Both the position numbers and the translations under genes were made by a program. The notes under the pieces were generated by a model. It was not told the origin of the DNA and made no database searches. It saw nothing but the letters and a program-made list of their open reading frames with translations. From JANYCG01 sp031418395 (GTDB lineage Bacteria; Pseudomonadota; Gammaproteobacteria; Burkholderiales; Burkholderiaceae_C), in the NCBI GenBank assembly GCA_031418395.1, contig JANOXL010000077.1, forward strand, positions 1-26,366: DNA of 26,366 nt, given 5' to 3'. Positions within the stretch are counted from its first letter, which is position 1, and the number at the start of each line of letters is the position of its first letter. Of the stretch, positions 8,085 to 16,363 are shown piece after piece.

Positions 8085-8855
8085 GTGAAGCAGAAACTCA
8101 TTGCGGGCAACTGGAAGATGAATGGCAGCCTGGCTGCCAATGAAGCTTTGGTGCGCGCACTGCTTGGCGGGGTCGGGGGTGTGGCGACCGATAACGCCGC
8201 GAGCCGCGTCAAAGTGGCTCTCTGTGCGCCCGCGCTCTACGTGGCGCAGCTTCAGAGCTTGGTCAAGGGAAGTTCGCTTCACGTCGGCGTGCAGGATGTC
8301 TCTGCGCACGAGTCTGGGGCCTTTACTGGCGAAATTTCAGCGGGTATGTTGCGCGATATGGGTGTGCGTTATTGCCTCGTGGGCCACTCGGAGCGGCGCC
8401 AATACCATGGCGAAACGGACGAAACCGTCGCCACCAAGGCGCAGCGCGCACTGGCGGCCGGCATCACACCCATTGTGTGTGTTGGCGAAACCCTTGCTGA
8501 GCGTGAAGCGGGTAAAACGGTGGAGGTTGTGAAGCGGCAGTTGGCCGCGGTGATTCACACCAATGGCCATTGCATCAGCGAAATTGTGGTGGCGTATGAG
8601 CCGGTGTGGGCGATTGGCACCGGCAAAACGGCCACCGTGGCACAGGCACAGGAAGTGCATGCCGTGTTGCGCTCTCAACTCAAGGCCGCCACCAAACACT
8701 CTGATTTGATTTCCATTTTGTACGGCGGCAGCATGAATGTCGCCAACGCTGCGGCTCTGCTGGCCGAGCCGGACATCGACGGCGGGCTGGTGGGCGGGGC
8801 GTCTCTCAAAGCCACAGATTTTTTACAAATAATCGCCGCAGCTCAAGCTGAATAG
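8085..8855 (+). CDS. tpiA: Triosephosphate isomerase
   Basis: The enzyme interconverts dihydroxyacetone phosphate and glyceraldehyde 3-phosphate in glycolysis and gluconeogenesis. The 256-residue protein has the full catalytic set: Lys11 in GNWKMN, His101 in VGHSERR, and Glu172 in AYEPVWAIGTG. The phosphate-binding YGGS and GGLVGGASL are near the end. The start is a GTG at 8085; the product then begins MKQKLIAGNWKM, as in the family, and no ATG lies nearby in frame. The ribosome binding site is weak, and translation may partly depend on coupling to the gene 33 bases upstream. Confidence 0.96.
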   Translation: MKQKLIAGNWKMNGSLAANEALVRALLGGVGGVATDNAASRVKVALCAPALYVAQLQSLVKGSSLHVGVQDVSAHESGAFTGEISAGMLRDMGVRYCLVGHSERRQYHGETDETVATKAQRALAAGITPIVCVGETLAEREAGKTVEVVKRQLAAVIHTNGHCISEIVVAYEPVWAIGTGKTATVAQAQEVHAVLRSQLKAATKHSDLISILYGGSMNVANAAALLAEPDIDGGLVGGASLKATDFLQIIAAAQAE

Positions 8856-8885
8856 GCGTAGTCAGCTATTTATTTAGGAGTTATC

Positions 8886-9284
8886 GTGGAGAATATTCTT
8901 GTAAACCTCATCTTGGCTGTGCAGATGATTTCTGCCGTGGTCATGATCGGCTTGATCCTGATTCAGCATGGCAAAGGTGCTGACATGGGCGCTGCTTTTG
9001 GCAGCGGCGGCTCGGGTAGCCTGTTTGGCGCCAGTGGCAGCGCCAATTTTCTCTCGCGTACCACGGCGGTGTTGGCCACGGTGTTTTTCGTGGCGACGCT
9101 CTCTTTGGCCTATTTTGGCAATTTGCGCACTGGCGCACCTACCGGCACTGGCAGTGTGCTCGAAGGTGCGGCCTCGGCAGTGCCAGCGGGTGCGCCCGCG
9201 TTGGCGGCTTCTGGTGCTGCGGTTTCGGCCGTGCCAGTGCCTGCCCCGGCAGCTTCCGGTGCGGCACAGATTCCCTCCAAATAA
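8886..9284 (+). CDS. secG: Preprotein translocase subunit SecG
   Basis: SecG is the small inner-membrane partner of SecYE that aids protein export. The 132-residue protein has two membrane segments (about residues 3-27 and 55-77). Between them is the conserved cytoplasmic loop with QHGKGADMGAAFG and GSLFGASGSANFLSR. A low-complexity tail of about 50 residues rich in Ala, Pro, Gly and Val follows, as is common in betaproteobacterial SecG. The start is a GTG with AGGAG five bases upstream, a strong ribosome binding site. The gene lies between tpiA and tRNA-Leu on the same strand. Confidence 0.94.
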   Translation: MENILVNLILAVQMISAVVMIGLILIQHGKGADMGAAFGSGGSGSLFGASGSANFLSRTTAVLATVFFVATLSLAYFGNLRTGAPTGTGSVLEGAASAVPAGAPALAASGAAVSAVPVPAPAASGAAQIPSK

Positions 9285-9449
9285 TGCTTTAAGAAAGACC
9301 TCGGGCCTACCTGATTTGCAAAGGTAAAAGACGGGGTAGGTGAGGGGCAAAGTCTGACTTTTTCAGGCTAGAATGCGAAGTGGTTCGAGAGGCATTTCGC
9401 AAGACCTTTCTTCAAGCTAAATTCCTCTGGCTTCTTGAGCCGAAAAACA

Positions 9450-9534
9450 GCCGTCGTGGTGAAATTGGTAGACACGCTATCTTGAGGGGGTAGTGGCGAA
9501 AGCTGTGCGAGTTCGAGTCTCGCCGACGGCACCA
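9450..9534 (+). tRNA. tRNA-Leu (anticodon GAG)
   Basis: An 85-base tRNA with a perfect seven-pair acceptor stem (GCCGTCG with CGACGGC), an AAATTGGTAGAC D-loop, and an anticodon stem CTATC/GGTAG closing the loop TTGAGGG. The anticodon GAG reads CUU/CUC. There is a long variable arm typical of class II tRNA-Leu, a GTTCGAGTC T-loop, and an encoded CCA at 9532-9534. It lies 165 bases after secG and 33 bases before nuoA, so it may be cut out of a longer secG-nuo transcript. Confidence 0.97.
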
Positions 9535-9567
9535 GACAAACAGAACAAATCTTTAAGCTGCGATTTC

Positions 9568-9927
9568 ATGAACCTTGAACAATATTTGCCGGTGCTGTTG
9601 TTCATACTGGTAGGTGTCGCAGTGGGCGTCGGGCCGCAGGTGATTGGTTTCATCCTCGGCCCCAACCGGCCCAATGCGGCAAAAAATTCTCCCTACGAAT
9701 GCGGCTTTGAAGCCTTTGAAGACGCGCGAATGAAGTTTGATGTGCGTTATTACCTGGTCGCCATCCTGTTTATCCTGTTTGACCTTGAAATCGCTTTCCT
9801 CTTCCCCTGGGCCGTGGCGCTCAAGGAAATCGGGCCGTTGGGTTTCTGGTCTGTGATGGTGTTTTTGGGCATTCTGGTCGTGGGTTTCATCTACGAGTGG
9901 AAAAAAGGCGCCCTGGACTGGGAATAG
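9568..9927 (+). CDS. nuoA: NADH:quinone oxidoreductase subunit A
   Basis: NuoA is a small membrane subunit of complex I near the quinone site and the junction with the peripheral arm. The 119-residue protein has three membrane segments (about 6-28, 60-83 and 88-110). It carries the conserved loop motif SPYECGFE and the acidic pair in FDLEIAFLFPW inside segment two. I chose ATG 9568 (MNLEQYLP); the frame runs back through the tRNA, but that part is not protein. The ribosome binding site is weak. This is the first of fourteen nuo genes. Confidence 0.95.
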   Translation: MNLEQYLPVLLFILVGVAVGVGPQVIGFILGPNRPNAAKNSPYECGFEAFEDARMKFDVRYYLVAILFILFDLEIAFLFPWAVALKEIGPLGFWSVMVFLGILVVGFIYEWKKGALDWE

Positions 9928-9942
9928 AGGCAATCTACCACT

Positions 9943-10425
9943 ATGGCAATTGAAGGCGTTTTCAAAGAAGGTTTCATGACCACGTCGTATGACTCGGTCA
10001 TGAACTGGGCCAAGACGGGTTCGCTCTGGCCGATGTCGTTCGGCTTGGCCTGCTGCGCCGTTGAGATGATGCACGCAGCGGCCGCGCGCTACGACATCAG
10101 CCGTTTTGGTGCTGAAGTGTTTCGCGCCAGTCCCCGGCAGTCTGATTTGATGATCGTTGCAGGGACGCTGTGCAACAAAATGGCGCCTGCGCTTCGCAAA
10201 GTCTATGACCAGATGAGTGAGCCGCGGTGGGTTATCAGCATGGGCTCCTGCGCCAATGGCGGCGGTTATTACCACTACAGTTATTCGGTCGTGCGGGGTT
10301 GTGACCGCATCGTGCCGGTCGATGTGTACGTGCCGGGCTGTCCACCCACGGCCGAAGCGCTGTTGTACGGCATCATCCAGTTGCAGCAGAAAATCCGCCG
10401 CACCCAGACTATTGCGCGGGCTTGA
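9943..10425 (+). CDS. nuoB: NADH:quinone oxidoreductase subunit B
   Basis: NuoB carries the terminal iron-sulfur cluster N2, which passes electrons to quinone at the foot of the peripheral arm. The 160-residue protein has the four ligands in the family pattern: the adjacent Cys37-Cys38 in GLACCAVEMM, Cys103 in MGSCANGGGYYHY, and Cys133 in VPGCPPTAEALLYG. The ATG at 9943 begins 15 bases after the nuoA stop. An AGAGG further upstream than ideal may serve as ribosome binding site. Confidence 0.97.
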   Translation: MAIEGVFKEGFMTTSYDSVMNWAKTGSLWPMSFGLACCAVEMMHAAAARYDISRFGAEVFRASPRQSDLMIVAGTLCNKMAPALRKVYDQMSEPRWVISMGSCANGGGYYHYSYSVVRGCDRIVPVDVYVPGCPPTAEALLYGIIQLQQKIRRTQTIARA

Positions 10426-10442
10426 GCCATGAAAGTGATGGA

Positions 10443-11084
10443 ATGACTCAATTTGCTGTAGACCCGCAGGCGCTCAAAGCCACAATTGCCGCAGCCTTGG
10501 GTGACAAAGCCAAAAAAATCAGCGTCAAGCTCGACGAAGTCACTGTGGTGGTGGCGGTTGCTGATTACCTGAATGCCGCCGTGATTTTGCGCGACGCACC
10601 GGGTTGCCAGTTTGAAATCCTCATCGACTTGTGTGGTGTGGACTATTCCGAATACAAACAAGACAGTGAGGGGCTGCATGACGCGCCTGTAGTGGGCGGC
10701 GGGCGTTATGGCATCGTCTCGCATTTGTTGTCGGTCGGTTTGAACCAGCGTGTTCGCCTCAAAGTGTTTGCACAGGACGACGACGTGCCCGTTGTGCCTT
10801 CTCTGACGGATATCTGGAGTTCAGTGAGTTGGTTTGAGCGGGAAGCGTTTGATTTGTTCGGCATCGTGTTTGAAGGCCACAACGACCTGCGCCGCATCCT
10901 GACGGATTACGGTTTTATTGGCCACCCATTCCGCAAAGATTTCCCGACCACAGGTCATGTGGAAATGCGGTACGACACCGAGAAAAAACGGGTGATCTAT
11001 CAGCCGGTGACGATCGAGCCGCGCGAGATCACGCCCCGCATCATTCGTGAAGATAATTTCGGCGCTGGATTCAAACATGGCTGA
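10443..11084 (+). CDS. nuoC: NADH:quinone oxidoreductase subunit C
   Basis: NuoC is a 30-kDa-type structural subunit of the connecting module next to NuoD. The 213-residue product has the conserved DIWSSVSWFEREAFDLFG and the HPFRKDFP motif of the family. It is a separate gene, unlike the fused nuoCD of E. coli. I chose the ATG at 10443, giving MTQFAVDP; an in-frame TTG at 10422 would overlap nuoB by four bases and cannot be ruled out. The stop overlaps the nuoD start by eight bases, suggesting translational coupling. Confidence 0.95.
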   Translation: MTQFAVDPQALKATIAAALGDKAKKISVKLDEVTVVVAVADYLNAAVILRDAPGCQFEILIDLCGVDYSEYKQDSEGLHDAPVVGGGRYGIVSHLLSVGLNQRVRLKVFAQDDDVPVVPSLTDIWSSVSWFEREAFDLFGIVFEGHNDLRRILTDYGFIGHPFRKDFPTTGHVEMRYDTEKKRVIYQPVTIEPREITPRIIREDNFGAGFKHG

Positions 11085-12330
11085 AATCAAAAACTACACC
11101 CTGAATTTCGGCCCGCAACACCCGGCAGCCCACGGTGTATTGCGTCTGGTGCTCGAGCTGGACGGCGAAGTGATTCAGCGCGCCGACCCGCACATTGGCC
11201 TTTTGCACCGCGCTACCGAGAAACTCGCCGAGAGCAAGACCTACATCCAGAACCTGCCGTACATGGACCGGCTGGATTACGTCTCGATGATGTGCAACGA
11301 GCATGCTTACTGCCTGGCCATTGAGAAACTCATGGGCTTGGAGGTTCCGCTGCGAGCCCAGTACATCCGCGTCATGTTTTCCGAGATCACCCGCTTGCTG
11401 AACCACCTGCTGTGGGTGGGTGCGCACGGGCTTGATTGCGGCGCGATGACTTTGTTGCTCTACGCGTTCCGTGAGCGGGAAGACCTGTTCGACATGTACG
11501 AAGCCGCCAGCGGTGCCCGTATGCATGCGGCTTATTTCCGACCCGGTGGTGTTTACCGCGATTTGCCGGAGGCGATGCCGCAGTACAAGGTCAACAAAAT
11601 CCGCAATGCGCGTGCCATTAAGGAGCTCAACACCAACCGGGAGGGCTCATTGCTTGATTTCATTGACGATTTCACGCAACGCTTTCCAGCCAACCACGAC
11701 GAGTACCACACCCTGCTCACCGACAACCGCATCTGGAAACAACGCACGGTGGGCATCGGTGTCGTCACGCCAGAGCGTGCCATGAACCTCGGCTTCACAG
11801 GTGCGATGTTGCGTGGCTCAGGCGTCGCTTGGGACTTGCGCAAGAAGCAGCCCTACGACGTTTACGACAAGCTTGATTTCGATATTCCCGTCGGCAAGAC
11901 AGGTGACTGTTACGACCGCTACCTTGTCCGGATGGAGGAGATGAAGCAGTCCAACAACATCATCAAGCAGTGTGTGGCTTGGCTCAAAGACAACCCCGGC
12001 CCGGTGATCACCGACAACCATAAAGTAGCAGGCCCTAACCGCGAATCGATGAAGTCCAACATGGAGGAGCTGATTCACCATTTCAAACTCTTCACAGAAG
12101 GTTTTCACGTGCCTGAAGGCGAGGCGTACGCGGCGGTGGAGCATCCGAAGGGTGAGTTCGGCATTTATATCGTGAGTGATGGGGCCAACAAGCCGTATCG
12201 CCTGAAAATCCGAGCGCCGGGTTTTGCGCATTTGGCGGGTTTAAACGAAATGGCCAGCGGCCATATGATCGCCGACGCCGTCGCCATCATCGGCACCATG
12301 GATATTGTGTTTGGGGAGATTGATCGATGA
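11077..12330 (+). CDS. nuoD: NADH:quinone oxidoreductase subunit D
   Basis: NuoD (49-kDa type) forms most of the quinone-reducing cavity with NuoB. It derives from the large subunit of [NiFe] hydrogenases but lacks the metal-binding cysteines. The 417-residue protein shows NFGPQHPAAHGVLR with the quinone-site histidine loop, HIGLLHRATEKL, YVSMMCNEHAYCLAIEKL and the C-terminal DIVFGEIDR, so it is complete. I chose ATG 11077 (MAEIKNY), which matches the family, rather than the upstream in-frame start inside nuoC. The stop shares bases with the nuoE start (ATGA). Confidence 0.97.
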   Translation: MAEIKNYTLNFGPQHPAAHGVLRLVLELDGEVIQRADPHIGLLHRATEKLAESKTYIQNLPYMDRLDYVSMMCNEHAYCLAIEKLMGLEVPLRAQYIRVMFSEITRLLNHLLWVGAHGLDCGAMTLLLYAFREREDLFDMYEAASGARMHAAYFRPGGVYRDLPEAMPQYKVNKIRNARAIKELNTNREGSLLDFIDDFTQRFPANHDEYHTLLTDNRIWKQRTVGIGVVTPERAMNLGFTGAMLRGSGVAWDLRKKQPYDVYDKLDFDIPVGKTGDCYDRYLVRMEEMKQSNNIIKQCVAWLKDNPGPVITDNHKVAGPNRESMKSNMEELIHHFKLFTEGFHVPEGEAYAAVEHPKGEFGIYIVSDGANKPYRLKIRAPGFAHLAGLNEMASGHMIADAVAIIGTMDIVFGEIDR

Positions 12331-12821
12331 TCTCTGGGGCAGCGAAAGCGAAGTTCGCCATTGAAGTGGCCAAGTTTCCTTCGGATCAAAAGCAGTCGGC
12401 CGTCATGGCCTGCCTGGCCATCGTCCAGCAGGAGCTGGGTCACGTGAGTGTGGACAGTGAGAAGGAAGTGGCGGACTATTTGGGCATGGCCCCGATTGCG
12501 GTGCATGAAGTGACCACCTTCTACAACATGTACAACCAGCGCGCCGTCGGCAAATACAAGCTCAACGTCTGTACCAACTTGCCCTGCCAGTTACGCGATG
12601 GGCAAGCCGCGCTGAAACACCTGGAAGAAAAACTGGGTATCAGCATGGGCCAAACCACGAAGGACGGCATGTTCACCTTGCAGCAAAGCGAATGTTTGGG
12701 TGCCTGCGCCGACTCGCCGGTGTTGCTCGTGAATGACAGATCGATGTGCAGTTTCATGAGTAATGACAAACTCGACCAGCTGATTGCTGGCTTGCGTTCA
12801 GCCAAGGCAGATGCCCCATGA
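12327..12821 (+). CDS. nuoE: NADH:quinone oxidoreductase subunit E
   Basis: NuoE (24-kDa type, thioredoxin-like) holds the 2Fe-2S cluster N1a beside the NADH-oxidising site. The 164-residue protein has the four ligands as C-x4-C in NVCTNLPCQL and C-x3-C in SECLGACADSPV, preceded by the helical domain with the conserved EVTTFYNMYN. The start overlaps the nuoD stop and the stop overlaps the nuoF start, both in ATGA, so the three genes are probably translationally coupled. Confidence 0.96.
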   Translation: MISGAAKAKFAIEVAKFPSDQKQSAVMACLAIVQQELGHVSVDSEKEVADYLGMAPIAVHEVTTFYNMYNQRAVGKYKLNVCTNLPCQLRDGQAALKHLEEKLGISMGQTTKDGMFTLQQSECLGACADSPVLLVNDRSMCSFMSNDKLDQLIAGLRSAKADAP

Positions 12822-14194
12822 CCACCGCTGCACAAGTCCTTTCACAATTTGCGGCCAATGGCGCGGAATCCTGTTTTCATGGCCGCCACATCAATCCGCA
12901 GATTTATGCCGATTTGAATGGCAGTAATTGGCGTCTCAAAGATTACGAGGCGCGGGGTGGTTACCAGGCGCTGAAGAAAATCTTGGGCAAAGATGGCGCG
13001 CCTGTTGAAGAGGGCAAGGCGGTCGGCATGACGCAAGATCAAGTCATTGCCGTTGTGAAAGAGTCCGCTTTACGTGGCCGTGGCGGTGCGGGGTTCCCAA
13101 CCGGCTTGAAGTGGAGCTTCATGCCGCGCCAGTTTCCGGGGCAGAAGTATCTCGTGTGCAACTCAGACGAAGGTGAGCCCGGTACCTGCAAAGACCGCGA
13201 CATCCTGCAATTCAATCCGCACATCGTGATTGAAGGCATGATCATCGCCGCCTACGCGATGGGCATCAGCGTGGGGTACAACTACATCCACGGCGAAATT
13301 TTTGCGAGTTACGACCGCTTTGAAGAGGCACTGGAAGAAGCCCGTGCTGCCGGTTATTTGGGCGACAACATTCTGGGCGGCAATTACAGTTTTCAGTTGC
13401 ACGCATTCCACGGTTTCGGCGCTTATATCTGCGGTGAAGAAACCGCCTTGCTCGAATCGCTGGAAGGCAAAAAAGGCCAGCCGCGCTTCAAGCCGCCGTT
13501 CCCGGCCAGCTTCGGCATGTACGGCAAACCGACGACGATCAACAACACCGAAACCTTTGCGGCGGTGCCCTGGATCATCCGCAACGGCGGCGCGGCTTAT
13601 CTCGCCTGCGGTAAGCCGAACAACGGCGGCACCAAGATCTATTCGGTCAGTGGTGATGTGGAACTGCCAGGCAATTACGAAGTTCCCTTGGGTACACCGT
13701 TTGCCAAGTTGCTCGAAATCGCCGGCGGCGTGCGCAAAGGCCGCACACTCAAAGCGGTGATTCCCGGCGGCTCGTCGGCGCCGATTTTGCCAGCCGAGAT
13801 CATGATGGGTTGCACCATGGACTACGACTCCATCGCCAAGGCGGGCTCCATGCTGGGCTCTGGCGCGGTGATCGTGTTGGATGATTCCCGCTGTATGGTG
13901 AAGTCTTTGCAGCGTCTGAGTTATTTCTACATGCACGAGTCGTGCGGGCAATGCACGCCATGCCGCGAAGGCACGGGGTGGCTGTCACGTATGGTGGATC
14001 GCATCGAAACGGGCCATGGCCGACCGAGCGACATGGATTTGCTCAACTCCGTGGCCGACAACATCATGGGCCGCACCATTTGCGCCCTGGGCGATGCCGC
14101 GGCCTTGCCCGTGCGCTCCATGATCAAGCATTTCCGCCACGAGTTTGAATACCACGTTGAGCACAAGACCTGCATGGTCCCGGCTTACGTTTGA
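12818..14194 (+). CDS. nuoF: NADH:quinone oxidoreductase subunit F
   Basis: NuoF (51-kDa type) is the entry point for electrons: it binds NADH and FMN and carries the 4Fe-4S cluster N3. The 458-residue protein shows the FMN/NADH site GRGGAGFPTGLKWSF, the nucleotide loop in NSDEGEPGTCKDR, YICGEETALLESLEG, and the cluster motif ESCGQCTPCREGTGW with the fourth cysteine in TICALGDAAA. Length and motifs are normal. It starts within the nuoE stop and is followed by a 27-base gap before nuoG. Confidence 0.97.
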   Translation: MTTAAQVLSQFAANGAESCFHGRHINPQIYADLNGSNWRLKDYEARGGYQALKKILGKDGAPVEEGKAVGMTQDQVIAVVKESALRGRGGAGFPTGLKWSFMPRQFPGQKYLVCNSDEGEPGTCKDRDILQFNPHIVIEGMIIAAYAMGISVGYNYIHGEIFASYDRFEEALEEARAAGYLGDNILGGNYSFQLHAFHGFGAYICGEETALLESLEGKKGQPRFKPPFPASFGMYGKPTTINNTETFAAVPWIIRNGGAAYLACGKPNNGGTKIYSVSGDVELPGNYEVPLGTPFAKLLEIAGGVRKGRTLKAVIPGGSSAPILPAEIMMGCTMDYDSIAKAGSMLGSGAVIVLDDSRCMVKSLQRLSYFYMHESCGQCTPCREGTGWLSRMVDRIETGHGRPSDMDLLNSVADNIMGRTICALGDAAALPVRSMIKHFRHEFEYHVEHKTCMVPAYV

Positions 14195-14221
14195 TGCGCG
14201 AGTCCAAGCAGAAGCAACAGC

Positions 14222-16363
14222 ATGATTGAAATCGAACTCGATGGCAAAAAGGTAGAAGTCAAAGAAGGCAGCATGATCATGCATGCCGCCGACAACGCAG
14301 GCACCTACATTCCGCATTTTTGTTACCACAAGAAACTCAGCATTGCCGCCAACTGCCGCATGTGCCTGGTCGATGTGGAGAAAATGCCCAAACCCATGCC
14401 CGCCTGCGCCACGCCCGTTTCGCAAGGCATGATTGTGCGCACCAAGAGCGAGAAGGCCATCAAGGCGCAAAAGTCCGTGATGGAGTTTTTGCTCATTAAC
14501 CACCCGTTGGACTGCCCGATATGTGACCAGGGCGGAGAATGCCAGTTGCAAGATCTGGCGGTGGGCTACGGCGGCTCTTCCTCGCGTTACGAAGAAGAGA
14601 AACGCGTGGTGGCCGTCAAAGACGTGGGTCCGTTGATTTCCATGCAGGAAATGAGCCGCTGCATTCATTGCACACGCTGCGTGCGGTTTGGCCAAGAAGT
14701 GGCCGGCGTGATGGAACTGGGCATGTCGCATCGCGGTGAACATGCCGAAATTGAAACCTTTATTGGCAATTCAATTGATTCCGAGCTCTCGGGCAACATG
14801 ATTGATATCTGCCCGGTGGGCGCACTGACCAGCAAACCTTTCCGCTACAGCGCCCGTACTTGGGAGTTGTCACGCCGCAAGTCCATCAGCCCGCACGACT
14901 CCACCGGCGCCAATTTGATCGTTCAAGTCAAAGGCAACAAGGTTTTGCGTGTTGTGCCGCTCGAAAACGAGGCGGTGAACGAATGCTGGATCGCAGACCG
15001 CGACCGCTTCTCCTATGAAGCGCTCAATAGCGACGAACGCCTCACAGCACCCATGCTCAAGCAGGGGGGTGTCTGGAAAACTGTCGATTGGCAAACCGCA
15101 CTCGAATATGTGGCCAACGGTTTGAAGCAGATCAAAACCGACCATGGCGCAAGGACTATTGGTGCTTTGGTCAGCCCGCACAGCACACTCGAAGAGCTGT
15201 CGCTGGTAGCGAGCCTGATGCGCGGATTGGGCAGTGAAAACGTCGACCATCGATTGCGCCATGCCGAGCATGCGGTAGCAAGTTCCAGCAGCGTGCGATG
15301 GCTGGGCACCTCCATTGAGTCACTGTCAAAACTTCAGCGCGTCCTGGTCGTGGGTTCCAACTTACGCAAAGATCATCCCTTGTTTGCGCAGCGGATTCGG
15401 CAGGCGACCCGCATGGGTTGTGCCGTGAGTTCAATTACGGCAGAACTACAAGACTGGGCGATGCCCATTGCGAACCAGTGGGTGTCAGATGCAACAGTAT
15501 GGGTTCAGACGCTTGCTGAAGTTGCCTCAGCAATCGCCGCGGAAAAGGGCGTGACCGCACCTGTCACGGTCGTGGCAGGCGAACTTGCCAAATCAATCGC
15601 CAAGTCCTTGATGGGCGGCGACCGCAAAGCCATTTTGTTGGGAAATGCCGCAGCCCATCACGCCAAAGCGTCGAGCCTATTGGTTTTGGCCAATTGGATT
15701 GGCGAGCATACGGGGGCAACTGTAGGTTATTTGACTGAGGCAGCGAACACCGTAGGCGCGCAGTTTGCCAGCGTGCTTCCCGGCCCCGGTGGCTTGAATG
15801 CCGGTCAGATGTTGTCAGGTGGCCTGAAGGCGGCGATTCTTTTCAATACCGAGCCCGCATTTGATTCTGCCGCTGGTGCTACGGCTCTTAGGGGTCTGAG
15901 TCGTTGCCAAATGGTGGTGAGTTTGTCTGCCTTCAAGGCGAATCTGGATTGCTGCGACGTGCTGTTGCCAATTGCTCCTTTCACAGAGACGCCAGGCACA
16001 TTTATCAATGCGGAAGGCCGCATTCAATCGTTCCATGCTGTCGTCAAGCCGCTGGGTGATACGCGTCCTGGCTGGAAAGTCGTACGGGTTTTGGGCAATA
16101 TGCTGGGTTTGCCGGGTTTTGATACCGAGTCTGCGCAGGACATTTCTGCCCAAATGTTTAAAGCCCAGGGCGCTGTGCCCCAACATTTAGACCCTGGCAT
16201 TTTGTCAAATGCATGCGTTGCTCAGATTGATTTGACGCCAGCCGACGCAGCACCTTCTGCGGTGCCGATTTACCAACTGGACGGCATCGTACGCCGCGCA
16301 TTGTCTTTGCAGATGACGGCCGACGGCAAGCGCGCCATAGCGGGCGAGGGAGTGCCGGCATGA
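14222..16363 (+). CDS. nuoG: NADH:quinone oxidoreductase subunit G
   Basis: NuoG (75-kDa type) carries the electron wire from NuoF towards NuoI. The 713-residue protein has 2Fe-2S N1b ligands Cys34, Cys45, Cys48 and Cys62. Cluster N5 is liganded by His94, Cys98, Cys101 and Cys107. Cluster N4 uses Cys147, Cys150, Cys153 and the cysteine in DICPVGALTSK. The following molybdopterin-oxidoreductase-like domain is catalytically inactive in this family. The extra CxxC-type ligands for cluster N7, found in E. coli and Thermus, are absent (the segment reads SRRKSISPHDS), so this is the mitochondrial-like form. The stop overlaps the nuoH start (ATGA). Confidence 0.96.
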   Translation: MIEIELDGKKVEVKEGSMIMHAADNAGTYIPHFCYHKKLSIAANCRMCLVDVEKMPKPMPACATPVSQGMIVRTKSEKAIKAQKSVMEFLLINHPLDCPICDQGGECQLQDLAVGYGGSSSRYEEEKRVVAVKDVGPLISMQEMSRCIHCTRCVRFGQEVAGVMELGMSHRGEHAEIETFIGNSIDSELSGNMIDICPVGALTSKPFRYSARTWELSRRKSISPHDSTGANLIVQVKGNKVLRVVPLENEAVNECWIADRDRFSYEALNSDERLTAPMLKQGGVWKTVDWQTALEYVANGLKQIKTDHGARTIGALVSPHSTLEELSLVASLMRGLGSENVDHRLRHAEHAVASSSSVRWLGTSIESLSKLQRVLVVGSNLRKDHPLFAQRIRQATRMGCAVSSITAELQDWAMPIANQWVSDATVWVQTLAEVASAIAAEKGVTAPVTVVAGELAKSIAKSLMGGDRKAILLGNAAAHHAKASSLLVLANWIGEHTGATVGYLTEAANTVGAQFASVLPGPGGLNAGQMLSGGLKAAILFNTEPAFDSAAGATALRGLSRCQMVVSLSAFKANLDCCDVLLPIAPFTETPGTFINAEGRIQSFHAVVKPLGDTRPGWKVVRVLGNMLGLPGFDTESAQDISAQMFKAQGAVPQHLDPGILSNACVAQIDLTPADAAPSAVPIYQLDGIVRRALSLQMTADGKRAIAGEGVPA

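Noticed and set aside
9299..9360. Terminator after secG
   Set aside because: CCTACC/GGTAGG can pair across a 23-base loop, and an AAAGT/ACTTT stem precedes five T residues, but both are weak. I could not decide whether transcription stops or reads into the tRNA and nuo genes.
9369..9374. TAGAAT as -10 box of a tRNA-Leu promoter
   Set aside because: No acceptable -35 lies 16-18 bases upstream and the box is 75 bases from the tRNA, so I did not list it as a feature.
9493..9567. Upstream extension of nuoA into the tRNA
   Set aside because: These bases are tRNA-Leu and its 3' flank; the NuoA family begins at the ATG at 9568.
13163..13951. Minus-strand frame of 262 codons opposite nuoF
   Set aside because: Shadow frame with biased composition and no start signal; nuoF is complete and conserved across the same bases.
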